Shown here: piece by piece, positions 43,239-52,910 of the stretch
How positions within the stretch are numbered: position 1 is the stretch's first letter
How the letters are laid out: every line of letters starts with the position of its first letter
NCBI RefSeq assembly: GCF_004310325.1
Contig: NZ_SIRT01000003.1
Coordinates: forward strand, 186,001-250,000
Source: Hyunsoonleella flava
GTDB lineage: Bacteria > Bacteroidota > Bacteroidia > Flavobacteriales > Flavobacteriaceae
Direction of reading: 5' to 3'
DNA: 64,000 nucleotides
Position numbers and translations under genes: made by a program
Notes under the pieces: model-generated
What the model was told of the DNA's origin: nothing
Database searches by the model: none
Seen by the model: the letters and a program-made list of their open reading frames with translations, nothing else

Positions 43239-45107
43239 ATGAAAAAGTTTGTTAGCACTATTCTTTTATTGCTTATTCCAATTTACCTGTTTCAAGCTCA
43301 AAACAAGGCACTTATAGACAGTTTAAAGTATGAACTTGAACACATAAAAACAGGCGACTCCATAAAAGTTAATATCCTAATAAATCTTAACAAAAACCTT
43401 AAATATTCAAAACCCGATGAGGCCAAAGCTTATGCTTTAAAAGGCATTGAAATCTCAAATAGAATTAATCATAAATTCGGTATTGCTGCATGCAACATGC
43501 AAATAGGAGATTATTATTTAAACAAAAGTGAAAATGATTCTGCTTTACATTATTATGCCATTGCAAAAAGAAACTTTCAAGACATTTCATATACAAGAGG
43601 GTTAATATTTATTAATCATGCCACTTCTATTGTTAAAGAAACATCGGGTGACTTAGATGAAGCCATTGCTATTACAAAAGACAATTTAAAATTAATTGAA
43701 GAAACTGAAGACGATGACGATCCCTCTAAGATTAAATTTCTTGGATCGCATCATGATGCTTTATCTATTCGATATGCAGAAAAAGGCAACTACAAAATAG
43801 CTTTGAAAGAAGCACTTAAAGCTTTAGAATATTTTGAAAAGGCAAAAGATTCTAGAAGGGCTGGAGCTCTAGAGCAAATAGGTATTATTCAATCTACTCA
43901 AAAAAATTATGAAGAGGCAATAAAATATTACAAACAAGCCGCCGAGATTTATGAGAAAGAACATCAGGAATGGTCACTTACCTACGTTAACACCTCTTTA
44001 GGATCTTCTTATAAAAAATTAGATGATTATTTTAGCGCTGAAAAACATTACGCTTTAGCTATCAAATACGCTAACGAATTTGAAGATAAATTTGCGCTTT
44101 CTTATGCTATAACTGGTCTAGCAGAATTAGAAATGGAAAATGAAAACTATGCTAAAGCCGAAGCATATTTTCAAGAAGTTAAAACCATTGCTGAGGAAGA
44201 AAATTATAAACTTAATTTATCCAATGCGCTTCATGGATTATCTAAAATTGCATATGAAAATAAAAACTACGCAACTGCTTTAAAATATAGTGATGGCGCC
44301 ATAGCACTTGCTAAACCCAACGACGCTCTGGCTTATTTAAAACGTTTTTATCCTTACCGCGCTACAATATTACAAGCGCAAAAAAATTATAAAGAAGCTA
44401 TAGTATACCTCAATGCATATCAAGAAGTTAATGACAGCTTATATTCAATTACAAAAACACAGCAAATTGAAGAACTTAAAACAATTTACGAGACCGAAAA
44501 AAAAGAACAACAAATTGCCTTGCAAGAAACAGAAATCGATTTATTGGAAAAAAAAGGAGAAATCAATACACTGTATATCATCTTATTGGGGTTTGGTTTA
44601 TTATTAGCATTAATTGGGTTTTACGCCTTAAGACAAAAACTAAAACGAAGTAAAACTGAAAAAGAAAAGTTAAACCTTGAATTGGATTTTAAAAAGAAAG
44701 AATTAACAACCCATGCACTACATTTAGCAAAAAAGAACGAAGTTTTAGAAAACCTGAAACAGCAAGCCAAAAACTTCAAAGCTTCCGAAAACTCTCAAAA
44801 AGGATACAATCAACTCATTAGAACCATTAATTTTGATTTAAAGGATGATAATAACTGGGAAAACTTTAGCAGGTATTTTGAGCAGGTACATACTGGTTTC
44901 AATAGCAAAGTAAAACAGAAATTTCCCGATGTTACTCCAAATGAGTTGCGACTTATGGCACTGTTAAAGATGAATCTGTCTTCAAAAGAGATTGCAAATA
45001 TTTTAAATATTTCGCATGAAGGCATAAAAAAAGCTCGTTATCGTTTACGTAAGAAATTAGGAATTACAACTGAGGACTCTTTGCAAGATTTGGTGCTGAA
45101 TCTTTAA
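43239..45107 (+). CDS. TPR-repeat sensor with C-terminal LuxR-like DNA-binding domain
   Basis: 622 residues: a signal-like segment (about 4-20), then TPR repeats (about 40-400, for example QKNYEEAIKYYKQAAEIYEKE), a coiled coil, one membrane helix (about 445-466, YIILLGFGLLLALIGFYAL), another coiled coil, and a C-terminal helix-turn-helix (VTPNELRLMALLKMNLSSKEIANILNISHEGIKKARYRLRKKL). It thus looks like a one-component regulator with a periplasmic TPR sensor and a cytoplasmic DNA-binding tail. The last four bases overlap the end of the convergent bshC gene. Targets unknown. Confidence 0.87.
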   Translation: MKKFVSTILLLLIPIYLFQAQNKALIDSLKYELEHIKTGDSIKVNILINLNKNLKYSKPDEAKAYALKGIEISNRINHKFGIAACNMQIGDYYLNKSENDSALHYYAIAKRNFQDISYTRGLIFINHATSIVKETSGDLDEAIAITKDNLKLIEETEDDDDPSKIKFLGSHHDALSIRYAEKGNYKIALKEALKALEYFEKAKDSRRAGALEQIGIIQSTQKNYEEAIKYYKQAAEIYEKEHQEWSLTYVNTSLGSSYKKLDDYFSAEKHYALAIKYANEFEDKFALSYAITGLAELEMENENYAKAEAYFQEVKTIAEEENYKLNLSNALHGLSKIAYENKNYATALKYSDGAIALAKPNDALAYLKRFYPYRATILQAQKNYKEAIVYLNAYQEVNDSLYSITKTQQIEELKTIYETEKKEQQIALQETEIDLLEKKGEINTLYIILLGFGLLLALIGFYALRQKLKRSKTEKEKLNLELDFKKKELTTHALHLAKKNEVLENLKQQAKNFKASENSQKGYNQLIRTINFDLKDDNNWENFSRYFEQVHTGFNSKVKQKFPDVTPNELRLMALLKMNLSSKEIANILNISHEGIKKARYRLRKKLGITTEDSLQDLVLNL

Positions 45108-46705
45108 AGAGTTAAAACCGCAAATTCAATTTTTAAAGGTTCTAAATTTTTAATTAATTGTGAAATCAGATCATCTCCATATTCCAAGTAAAACTCAGAG
45201 AAGTTAGCGCTGCGTTCTTGCAAGCTGCCGTTTGGGAACAACTCATTTTGAAGCTCTGTCATTCTAAACACCTGATCTGACAGGGCTTTCTTTTGCGCCT
45301 TTAGTAACCGTTTCTCTAATATGTCAAGACCTTTTAGTTGTTTCTTCTCTTGTGCTTTTACCGCTCCAATAAAAGACTTATCCGTTTGTTCTGCAAGTTT
45401 ATACAGATTTTCAAATTGCGCTTTTAAATGCTCCTTTTGAGATGTAAAACTTAAATCGATATTAGAAATTTCTCGAACTTTTTTATTAATGAATGAATGG
45501 CGTTTCAAGAAAATATCTTCATTCGAAATATTTAATTTATTTAGCTTTCTTGTTTGTTTTTCAGTTTTAATTAATACTGAATTTCGAAGCAACAGCATAG
45601 GAAACGTTACATCTACAGCATCAAAATAAGATTTTAACTGGATCCAGTAGGCCAATTCACCGCCACCGCCAATGTAACAGAGATTGGGTAGTATAACCTC
45701 CTGATACAATGGACGCATAATTACATTTGGTGAAAACCTTTCTGGTTTCTCATTGAGATGTTTTAGTATTTCACTCTCGCTCCAAATGATATCCGTATTT
45801 AATACTTTATAAATATCATCTTCAAAAACAATACGCTCTCTTAAATTTTCATTTAGATAAAACAGATTTATTTCTCTTGGATTTACCTGTATTTTATAGG
45901 ATTCGTCAACGTTTTCCAAGGCATCATTTGTTGAAGAAACATGTTTAAACGCTACTTGATTAACAAGTTCTTTTTCAACATAAGGTATAAACAAACGTTT
46001 TAAATCTTCATCATTGGCATCAACAATTACCAATCCATATTCCTTAAATAATGCATTAGCCAAAAAACGGGTAGCATCGGCTAAATTATCATGCTTCAAA
46101 TAGGCATTTTCAAAAAGCAGCTTTAAGGATTCAGCATTTTTACTGGTTCCTAAATCTTGAGAAAACAACTCCAAAACCTCATCTAATCCATCAGTCGATA
46201 AGGCTCCTACAGCTCCACTGGCATCTCTGTTCCATTGAAATTTCTTTCCTTTAAAATTGAAATAGTTTATCTCGTCAAAATCATGATCTTCTGTCGCCAT
46301 CCAATAAACTGGAACAAAATTGTACTCCGGATATTTTTCCTTTAATTCTTTTGAAAGGTTTATAACTGAAACTATTTTGTACAGAAAGTAAAGTGGGCCC
46401 GTAAACAAATTGAGTTGATGCCCTGTTGTAATGGTAAATGTATCTTCTGAATTTAAACTTTCAATATGTTGAATTGTTAAGCTTGATGTTTGAAGGGTTT
46501 TATATTGGTTTTTTAAGGCTTCAATTAAAACAGTCCTCGACCGCCCTTGAACAGACAAATTTTTCTCTTCAATTTGAGCTTTAAAATTTTCAATAGCAGG
46601 AAACTGATTGTAAAATGGTTTTAAATCAGAATTTTGATCTAAATAATCACAAATTAACTTTGAAAAATAACCTGTTTCTCTAAAGGGAAGGTAGTCTTGC
46701 TGCAT
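45104..46705 (-). CDS. bshC: Bacillithiol biosynthesis cysteine-adding enzyme
   Basis: 533 residues, the usual length of BshC. Recognisable stretches are TITTGHQLNLFTGPLYFLYKI, PVYWMATEDHDFDEINYFNF and LPNLCYIGGGGELAYWIQLK. It adds cysteine to glucosaminyl-malate in the last step of bacillithiol synthesis, the low-molecular-weight thiol of many Firmicutes and Bacteroidota. Cytoplasmic. Its stop codon shares TTAA (45104-45107) with the stop of the convergent regulator gene. Confidence 0.95.
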   Translation of the reverse strand: MQQDYLPFRETGYFSKLICDYLDQNSDLKPFYNQFPAIENFKAQIEEKNLSVQGRSRTVLIEALKNQYKTLQTSSLTIQHIESLNSEDTFTITTGHQLNLFTGPLYFLYKIVSVINLSKELKEKYPEYNFVPVYWMATEDHDFDEINYFNFKGKKFQWNRDASGAVGALSTDGLDEVLELFSQDLGTSKNAESLKLLFENAYLKHDNLADATRFLANALFKEYGLVIVDANDEDLKRLFIPYVEKELVNQVAFKHVSSTNDALENVDESYKIQVNPREINLFYLNENLRERIVFEDDIYKVLNTDIIWSESEILKHLNEKPERFSPNVIMRPLYQEVILPNLCYIGGGGELAYWIQLKSYFDAVDVTFPMLLLRNSVLIKTEKQTRKLNKLNISNEDIFLKRHSFINKKVREISNIDLSFTSQKEHLKAQFENLYKLAEQTDKSFIGAVKAQEKKQLKGLDILEKRLLKAQKKALSDQVFRMTELQNELFPNGSLQERSANFSEFYLEYGDDLISQLIKNLEPLKIEFAVLTL

Positions 46706-46763
46706 ATTTCAATTAAAAACATGTAAATATACAGTTATTCCATTTTCTAAAATCTAAAATTTA

Positions 46764-46778
46764 AGTTAAGACTTAACT
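46764..46778. promoter_or_regulatory. Perfect palindrome before bshC
   Basis: AGTTAAG-A-CTTAACT, a 15-base perfect inverted repeat lying 58 bases upstream of the bshC start and overlapping the last codon region of the lipoprotein gene. It may be an operator for bshC or part of a terminator for the surface operon; there is no T-run. Confidence 0.35.
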
Positions 46779-47484
46779 AGAGTACCCTAAATTGGAATAC
46801 GCCAGACTCTGAAGTATTTCCTGCTGCATCTTTAGTGACAATTTTCCAATAATAAATTGCACCAGAAGTAACGGATACATTTAACTCACTAGCTGTAACA
46901 TCGGTTGCATGAATATCTGGATTGTTATTGGTGCCTAGATAAACATCATAACTAGCTATATCGTTATCAACATCACTTCCTGTCCATCTTAAATTAACAT
47001 TTCCAGCATTAACCGATGCTGCCATATCAGGGGAATTAATTGTTGCTGGAAAAGGTGCATAAGTTTGCACGCCTGGACCAGAATTATAAAACTTCCAGGT
47101 TTCACTTTCAGCAATCACGGCACCACGTTTAGAAATAACATACCAAGAATAAGGTGTTGCTCTATTGAGTACTATACCAATTTTATCTTCAGTAGTTTCA
47201 TCTTCAATGGTAGATCCATCAACTAAATTTGTAACAAAAATGCTATAGCTTTCGGCAATTTCACTTGCTTCCCATTCAAAAACCACAGTACTCTCTGTTG
47301 GAGTAATGTCCGCTCCTATATTACACAGACCATCTTTATGAGGAAACTGCAAACTTACTGTTAACCTTTCTATTTGACTAGGTTCTTCGGGATCTAAAGT
47401 ATCTGGATCTGGTTCTACAGTTGAAGGGCTACTGCAGGCAAACATCAAAAAACACAAACTAAATATGTAAATTAATCTTTTCAT
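46777..47484 (-). CDS. Lipoprotein with two fibronectin-III-like domains
   Basis: 235 residues. Lipoprotein signal (CFLMFAC, C17), a proline/aspartate-rich linker, then two beta-sandwich domains of fibronectin III type (about 45-130 and 140-235; the second includes NLRWTGSDVDNDIASYDVYLG and YYWKIVTKDAAGNTSESGVFQF). It is probably anchored at the cell surface or in the periplasm. Its start overlaps the stop of the giant LRR gene by four bases, so both belong to one operon. Confidence 0.84.
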   Translation of the reverse strand: MKRLIYIFSLCFLMFACSSPSTVEPDPDTLDPEEPSQIERLTVSLQFPHKDGLCNIGADITPTESTVVFEWEASEIAESYSIFVTNLVDGSTIEDETTEDKIGIVLNRATPYSWYVISKRGAVIAESETWKFYNSGPGVQTYAPFPATINSPDMAASVNAGNVNLRWTGSDVDNDIASYDVYLGTNNNPDIHATDVTASELNVSVTSGAIYYWKIVTKDAAGNTSESGVFQFRVL

Positions 47485-50400
47485 TTCTTAACAATTTTAA
47501 AGTTAGAAACAGAATTATTTGATTGTATAAATACCGTATACAAACCAGTATTAAAATAGGTTGTATTTATACTGATGCTCCTTTTATCTTTTACATCAAA
47601 TTCTTTTAAAAATACCATTTGTCCAATGGAAGAGTATACACTTACTTGAACATTCGCACTGTCCATTTCACCTAAATACAAATTGAGTTCGTTTTGAAAT
47701 GGGTTTGGATGTACAAACATATTATTTGATAACAAAATAATCTCTTCGTGCTCACCCTGACAAGGTAAATCCGTAGAAATTTTTATGGTATTTTTTCCAT
47801 GTTCTAGTTGTAACGTCAATTGAGATTCTGAAGTAGTAAACTTTAAGCCATTAAAGTCAATATTATAACTAGAACTCCCAGACATATTTACTGTAATTTC
47901 CTTCCCGTTTTTGCGTTTTCCAGTAATTACATCTAAGTTTTCTGGATGATTGATAATAATATCAAAACAACGTTGAAAATTGGGTATTTCATCTGAAGTT
48001 ATACACAATCTGTATGTTCCTGCAAGCAGATTAAGAATATCTATCTCTTTTGTAAACGTATATTCTCTATCAAAATCGTCGCCAACCAAATGTGCTTTAT
48101 ATTCATAAAACTCTTTGGTAATAATATTTATCTTTCCATCATTATTATTCAAACAAGTTTCCCCCGTAATCAAAATAGTAAAGTTATCTTCTGGTAATGG
48201 AGAATATGTACAACCAAATAAATCAACAGCTTCACCAAATGGAGTTCCTGGACATAAATCGTCTTCATTAGCTACACCATCATTATCCGCATCATCACAA
48301 ACTGTTTGGTAAGTCGCAGTAGGGTCTTTAAACCAATCATCATAAGTACCATCAACATTAGAAATAACTGCAACAGGATTATCAACCAAAATACAGCTTA
48401 AGTCTGGATTATCAGAAGCATTAAATACTGTTAAAAATTGATTTGCACCATTCTGAATATTTAACTTGTCTTGAAAAAACAAATTAGACGAACAGATAAG
48501 CTCAAGTAAATTTGAATTTAATGTAACATCTAATTCCGTTAACTGATTTGATGCACAATTAAGCCCCTCTATATCCAACAGTAAGCTTACATCTAGGGTT
48601 GAAAAGTCGTTTTCTGAAATATTTAGATTTGTTAAGCCTAAATTATTACCGAAATCAAGCTGGGTAAAATTATTTTCAGAAATATCTAAAACTCTTAATT
48701 CAATTAAATTTGATATATCTAAATCTGATAGGTCATTTCCCGAAGCGTCAATACTTTCTAACAATGCATTATTACTCAAATCAACCGCAGCTATTGTATT
48801 GCTTCCAAAATTTAGATTTACGAGATTTTCAAAATCTTCAATACCAGTTAAATCTGAAATTTCTTTATCAGCAATATCCAAAGATGTTCTATTTTGAATG
48901 TTTATTGTAGGCACATAATCGTCTAAAGGTGCAGTATCTAAACCAAAATCAATTAAGGCTTGTTCAAAGTTGTCATCTGGTACATAAGTTTCTCCAAAAT
49001 GACAATCAATAGCATAAGCTGCTGTAGCGTCTTTCAACCAAGTTACTCCTGAAGGTTCAGCACCATTATCAGTTTGTATACAAGATAAATTAGGATTGCC
49101 TTGAGCATTTAGGTTTGTAAGACTTGTATTTGCTCCGTTTTGAAGATTTAAAACTTCCAACTCATTTGAAACACAACTTAAGTTTGTAAGCGCTGTATTA
49201 GTTGAAAAATCTAACTCAACAATAGTATTACCATCACAATTAAAAACTTCTAATAGTGAAATTAAACTTACATCAAATTCCAGAAAACTATTGTTTGCAA
49301 TATTTACTGAAGTAACACCTAAATTATTTGTTAAGTCTAGACTTTCCAAAGTATTATTGGAACAATCAATGTCGATTAAATTAACATTGTTACTCACATC
49401 AATGGTATTTATCGCATTATTGGAACAATTAAAATTTTGTAATGCTTCAAAATCTTCAATCCCAGTTAAATCTGAAATACTATTTCCACTTATGTCTAAA
49501 GTTGCTATAACTTGAATATTCACTGTTGGAACGTAATCATCCAAAGGACCAACATCATAACCTAAGTTAATTAAAGCCTGCTCAAAATTATCATCAGGCA
49601 CGTAGGTTTCACCAAAGCGACAATCTATACTATATTCTGCTGTTGCATCCTTAATCCAATTGGCTCCAATAGTGTTCACATCATCAACTTGAATACAAGT
49701 TAAATTTGGATTTTCAGTTGCACTAAAACTAGATATTTCACTATTTATTCCATTTTGAATATTAACAAAATCCAATTGATTACCAGACACATTTATGGTG
49801 ATGGTATCTGGACAAAAATCTAAGGGATTATCCTCGTTTTGCGCAGGACATGTACCTGTTCCAATGTTAGACAAATCGAAACCCCCTGAGATTTCATTAT
49901 CGCTACAATTAAACGTTTTTAATTGATTTAAATTGGTAGGCAGTTGTAAGTTTGTGATATCATTATTACTTGCGTTTAATTCAATCAAATTAATATTAGT
50001 ATTTACATCTAAATCGGTAAGTTGATTGTTACTCACAGATAAGTACTTAATAGATACCAAACCATTTAGTACTGCACTCAATTGATTAATCTGGTTGTTA
50101 TCTAAAATTAAGGTTTCTAATACTATTGAAGATAAATCGTCTATTTCAGTTAATTCATTTTGAGAACCGGAAAGTGCTATCAAATTAGTATTTGCTGATA
50201 AATTTAGATCTGCTAATTCGTTATCGGAAAAATCTAAAACTTCTAAAACTGCGTTTGCGCTGATATCAAGTAATGTCAAAACATTAGTTCTACAATTTAG
50301 ATTACGTAATGCCAAACATCTGTTTACCAGTAAAGTTGAGAGTTCATTATTATTACAGCTTAAATTGGTAAGTGTAGAATTATCAACCGCATAACTTACA

Positions 50401-52886
50401 AAGTTTGAAATTTGATTATTATCACAATTAACTTCAATTAAACTATTATTGCCACTAATATCTAAAGTAACAATCTCGTTATTAGAACAATCCAATATTT
50501 CCAAATTAGCATTTATAGAAACATCTATGTCTGACAAACTATTATCCGAACAGAATAATTTGGTTAAGTTAGTTGTTCCAGTTGTATTTAGTAGACCATT
50601 TACATTGGCTGGGTTATTTGTTAAAAAATAGTTTGATCCACAGAACAACTCTTCTAAATTTACCATTCCACTAACATCCAGCTCATCTAAATAGTTATTG
50701 CTACAATCTAGCTCTATTAGCGATAAAAAGGCTTTAATACCTTCAAGACTTTCAATATTTTCTCCACTTACATTTAACGATGTTAAGTATTCTATATTTG
50801 AAGTCAACACCTGATTATCTAAAGGTCCATTATCTAAACCTAAATCAATTAAGGCTTGTTCAAAATTGTCATCAGGAATTGCTGTGTATCTATTGTTTTC
50901 ACAGTCGTCATTATAACTAGCAATAGGATCAATCATCCAGCCTGCAGGAATATTTGCGATTACAGCAGCATCTATATTTATACAAAATAAATTGGGGTTG
51001 TTTGTGGCATTAAATACGGTGGTATTTGCATTATTACCATTTCTAATATCAACAAACTCCAAATCATTGTTATTACATGTTATACTTGTTAATGCTGTGT
51101 TTTCGGTTAGGTTTAATTCTACAATATTATTGTTAGAACAATTAAACGTTTGTAAGTCGGTAAAATCTTGAATACCTGTTAAATCAACAATGTTGTAGTT
51201 ACTAACATCTAAATTAGTTTCGTTTTCAATATTTGCTGTTGGCACATAATTATCAAGTGGTCCAACATCAAAACCAGCATCAATAATGGCTTGCTCAAAA
51301 CCGTTATCTGGCACATAGGTTCCACAATTTGAATATAAAGATGCTGTTCCAATAGCCCAATTTACACCACCAGGTATTGTGTTAGTATCTGCCTGAATAC
51401 AAGACAAGTCTGGGTTGTTCGTGGCATCAAAATTAGAAAGGTTTACATTTTGTCCATTTTGGATATTTAGAGCTTGTAAAGTGTTAAAAGCACAATCGAA
51501 ATCTGTGAGATCTACATTAGCACTTAAATCTAGAGATTGAAGAGTATTATTTGAACAGTTTAAATTTTCAAGAGAAAGATTAACACTTAAATCTAATTCT
51601 TCTAAATCGTTATTCGCAACATTTAAAATAGTTAAAACTGCTTGATTACTCAAATCAATATTGACTAAACTGTTTCTTGAAACATCAAAATTTGTCAATA
51701 ATGTATTATTCGAAATATCCAAAAACTCAATAACGTTATCACTAATATTCAGTGTTTGGAGTGCTCCAAAATCTTCAATACCTTCAAGACTTTCAATATT
51801 AGAATTTGATACATCAAGGTTTTCAATTCCATTAATACTGGCCGTTAACACCAGATTATCTAGTACATCATCTAATCCCAGATTTATTAGCGCCTGTTCA
51901 AAATTGTCGTCGGGCACATAAGTATAAATATTAGCACAAGCAGTTTCTCCATAATACGTCCAATCATCCTTTGTCCAAGTAGCGTTTGGCGCAAAACCTG
52001 TATCAACTTGAATACAAAACAAATCTGGATTACCTTCAGAAGTGAAGGTTGTGATTAAATCGTTAAAACCATTAGCTACAATTAAAGATGTTAATTGATT
52101 GTTTGAAACATTAATTGAAGATGACCCTTGGCAAGCGGTAACTGGGTCGGTTTGCGGATTTGGACAATTTACCGAATTTATAGTGCTTAAATCTAAGTTT
52201 AAAAGTGCATTATTTGAGACATCTAATATTTTTAAATATGTATGAGATGAAACATCTAATGTCACTATTTGATTTGATGCACAATACAAACTTTCTAATT
52301 TTGTATTATTTCCAATATTTAATCCGTTTACCCTGTTATTTGAAATTGACAAAGAAACTAAATCTATATTTTGGCTTACATCAACATCCTCAATTCGGTT
52401 GTTTGAACAATTAACACTTTCTAATAACGTATTATTGGTAACATTCAGTAATGAAATTTGATTACTAGAACAATCTATTTCTTTCAAATTAGTATTTGCA
52501 CTAATATCTATATCTGTCAGCTGATTTGAACTACACAATAGGGTTATTAAATTAGAATTATTAGAAACATCTATTGTAGATAAATTATTTTCATTGCAGA
52601 TTAAGGTTTCCAGAGCAATGAAATCCTCTATTCCATTTAAGTTTAAAATATCAAGGTCGTTAACAATAAGAGAAGTTACAGTATCTATTCTATCAGTAAA
52701 AACTATTCCATTCCCTTCTATCCCATCTCCCATACTTGTATCGTCACCGACATCTACAATACCACCGTTTGCATCATGGGTTTCTAGATACTTCTCAAAG
52801 TTTATATCAGGAATTGCTGTAGTTTGTGCAGTTGCGCACAGAGACACAAATAGCATTACCATAGAAACTAGAATATAATTTTTCAT
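47481..52886 (-). CDS. Giant secreted leucine-rich-repeat protein with T9SS sorting domain
   Basis: 1801 residues. Signal peptide (to about 20). Then six modules, each opening with a variant of PDDNFEQALIDLGLD and followed by leucine-rich repeats of the LxxLxCSNNxLxxLDVSxN type. The last five module starts lie at roughly residues 322, 524, 662, 1107 and 1305. A thrombospondin-3-like calcium segment (DADNDGVANEDDLCPGTPFG) follows near 1530. The C-terminal 75 residues are a type A T9SS sorting domain (HPNPFQNELNLYLGE to the end). It is therefore exported and attached to the cell surface, probably as an adhesin. It lies 24 bases downstream of the G2-like gene. Confidence 0.92.
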   Translation of the reverse strand: MKNYILVSMVMLFVSLCATAQTTAIPDINFEKYLETHDANGGIVDVGDDTSMGDGIEGNGIVFTDRIDTVTSLIVNDLDILNLNGIEDFIALETLICNENNLSTIDVSNNSNLITLLCSSNQLTDIDISANTNLKEIDCSSNQISLLNVTNNTLLESVNCSNNRIEDVDVSQNIDLVSLSISNNRVNGLNIGNNTKLESLYCASNQIVTLDVSSHTYLKILDVSNNALLNLDLSTINSVNCPNPQTDPVTACQGSSSINVSNNQLTSLIVANGFNDLITTFTSEGNPDLFCIQVDTGFAPNATWTKDDWTYYGETACANIYTYVPDDNFEQALINLGLDDVLDNLVLTASINGIENLDVSNSNIESLEGIEDFGALQTLNISDNVIEFLDISNNTLLTNFDVSRNSLVNIDLSNQAVLTILNVANNDLEELDLSVNLSLENLNCSNNTLQSLDLSANVDLTDFDCAFNTLQALNIQNGQNVNLSNFDATNNPDLSCIQADTNTIPGGVNWAIGTASLYSNCGTYVPDNGFEQAIIDAGFDVGPLDNYVPTANIENETNLDVSNYNIVDLTGIQDFTDLQTFNCSNNNIVELNLTENTALTSITCNNNDLEFVDIRNGNNANTTVFNATNNPNLFCINIDAAVIANIPAGWMIDPIASYNDDCENNRYTAIPDDNFEQALIDLGLDNGPLDNQVLTSNIEYLTSLNVSGENIESLEGIKAFLSLIELDCSNNYLDELDVSGMVNLEELFCGSNYFLTNNPANVNGLLNTTGTTNLTKLFCSDNSLSDIDVSINANLEILDCSNNEIVTLDISGNNSLIEVNCDNNQISNFVSYAVDNSTLTNLSCNNNELSTLLVNRCLALRNLNCRTNVLTLLDISANAVLEVLDFSDNELADLNLSANTNLIALSGSQNELTEIDDLSSIVLETLILDNNQINQLSAVLNGLVSIKYLSVSNNQLTDLDVNTNINLIELNASNNDITNLQLPTNLNQLKTFNCSDNEISGGFDLSNIGTGTCPAQNEDNPLDFCPDTITINVSGNQLDFVNIQNGINSEISSFSATENPNLTCIQVDDVNTIGANWIKDATAEYSIDCRFGETYVPDDNFEQALINLGYDVGPLDDYVPTVNIQVIATLDISGNSISDLTGIEDFEALQNFNCSNNAINTIDVSNNVNLIDIDCSNNTLESLDLTNNLGVTSVNIANNSFLEFDVSLISLLEVFNCDGNTIVELDFSTNTALTNLSCVSNELEVLNLQNGANTSLTNLNAQGNPNLSCIQTDNGAEPSGVTWLKDATAAYAIDCHFGETYVPDDNFEQALIDFGLDTAPLDDYVPTINIQNRTSLDIADKEISDLTGIEDFENLVNLNFGSNTIAAVDLSNNALLESIDASGNDLSDLDISNLIELRVLDISENNFTQLDFGNNLGLTNLNISENDFSTLDVSLLLDIEGLNCASNQLTELDVTLNSNLLELICSSNLFFQDKLNIQNGANQFLTVFNASDNPDLSCILVDNPVAVISNVDGTYDDWFKDPTATYQTVCDDADNDGVANEDDLCPGTPFGEAVDLFGCTYSPLPEDNFTILITGETCLNNNDGKINIITKEFYEYKAHLVGDDFDREYTFTKEIDILNLLAGTYRLCITSDEIPNFQRCFDIIINHPENLDVITGKRKNGKEITVNMSGSSSYNIDFNGLKFTTSESQLTLQLEHGKNTIKISTDLPCQGEHEEIILLSNNMFVHPNPFQNELNLYLGEMDSANVQVSVYSSIGQMVFLKEFDVKDKRSISINTTYFNTGLYTVFIQSNNSVSNFKIVKK

Positions 52887-52910
52887 AATTCTACTGGTTT
52901 ATCCTAGATG

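Noticed and set aside
49291-49515. Antisense open frames across the LRR gene and other long genes
   Set aside because: They are shadows of the real reading frame, with no signal peptides, family motifs or promoters.
47481-52886. Regular short repeats in this region as a possible CRISPR array
   Set aside because: They are codon-level echoes of leucine-rich repeats inside one continuous coding frame, with variable spacing and no identical repeat units.
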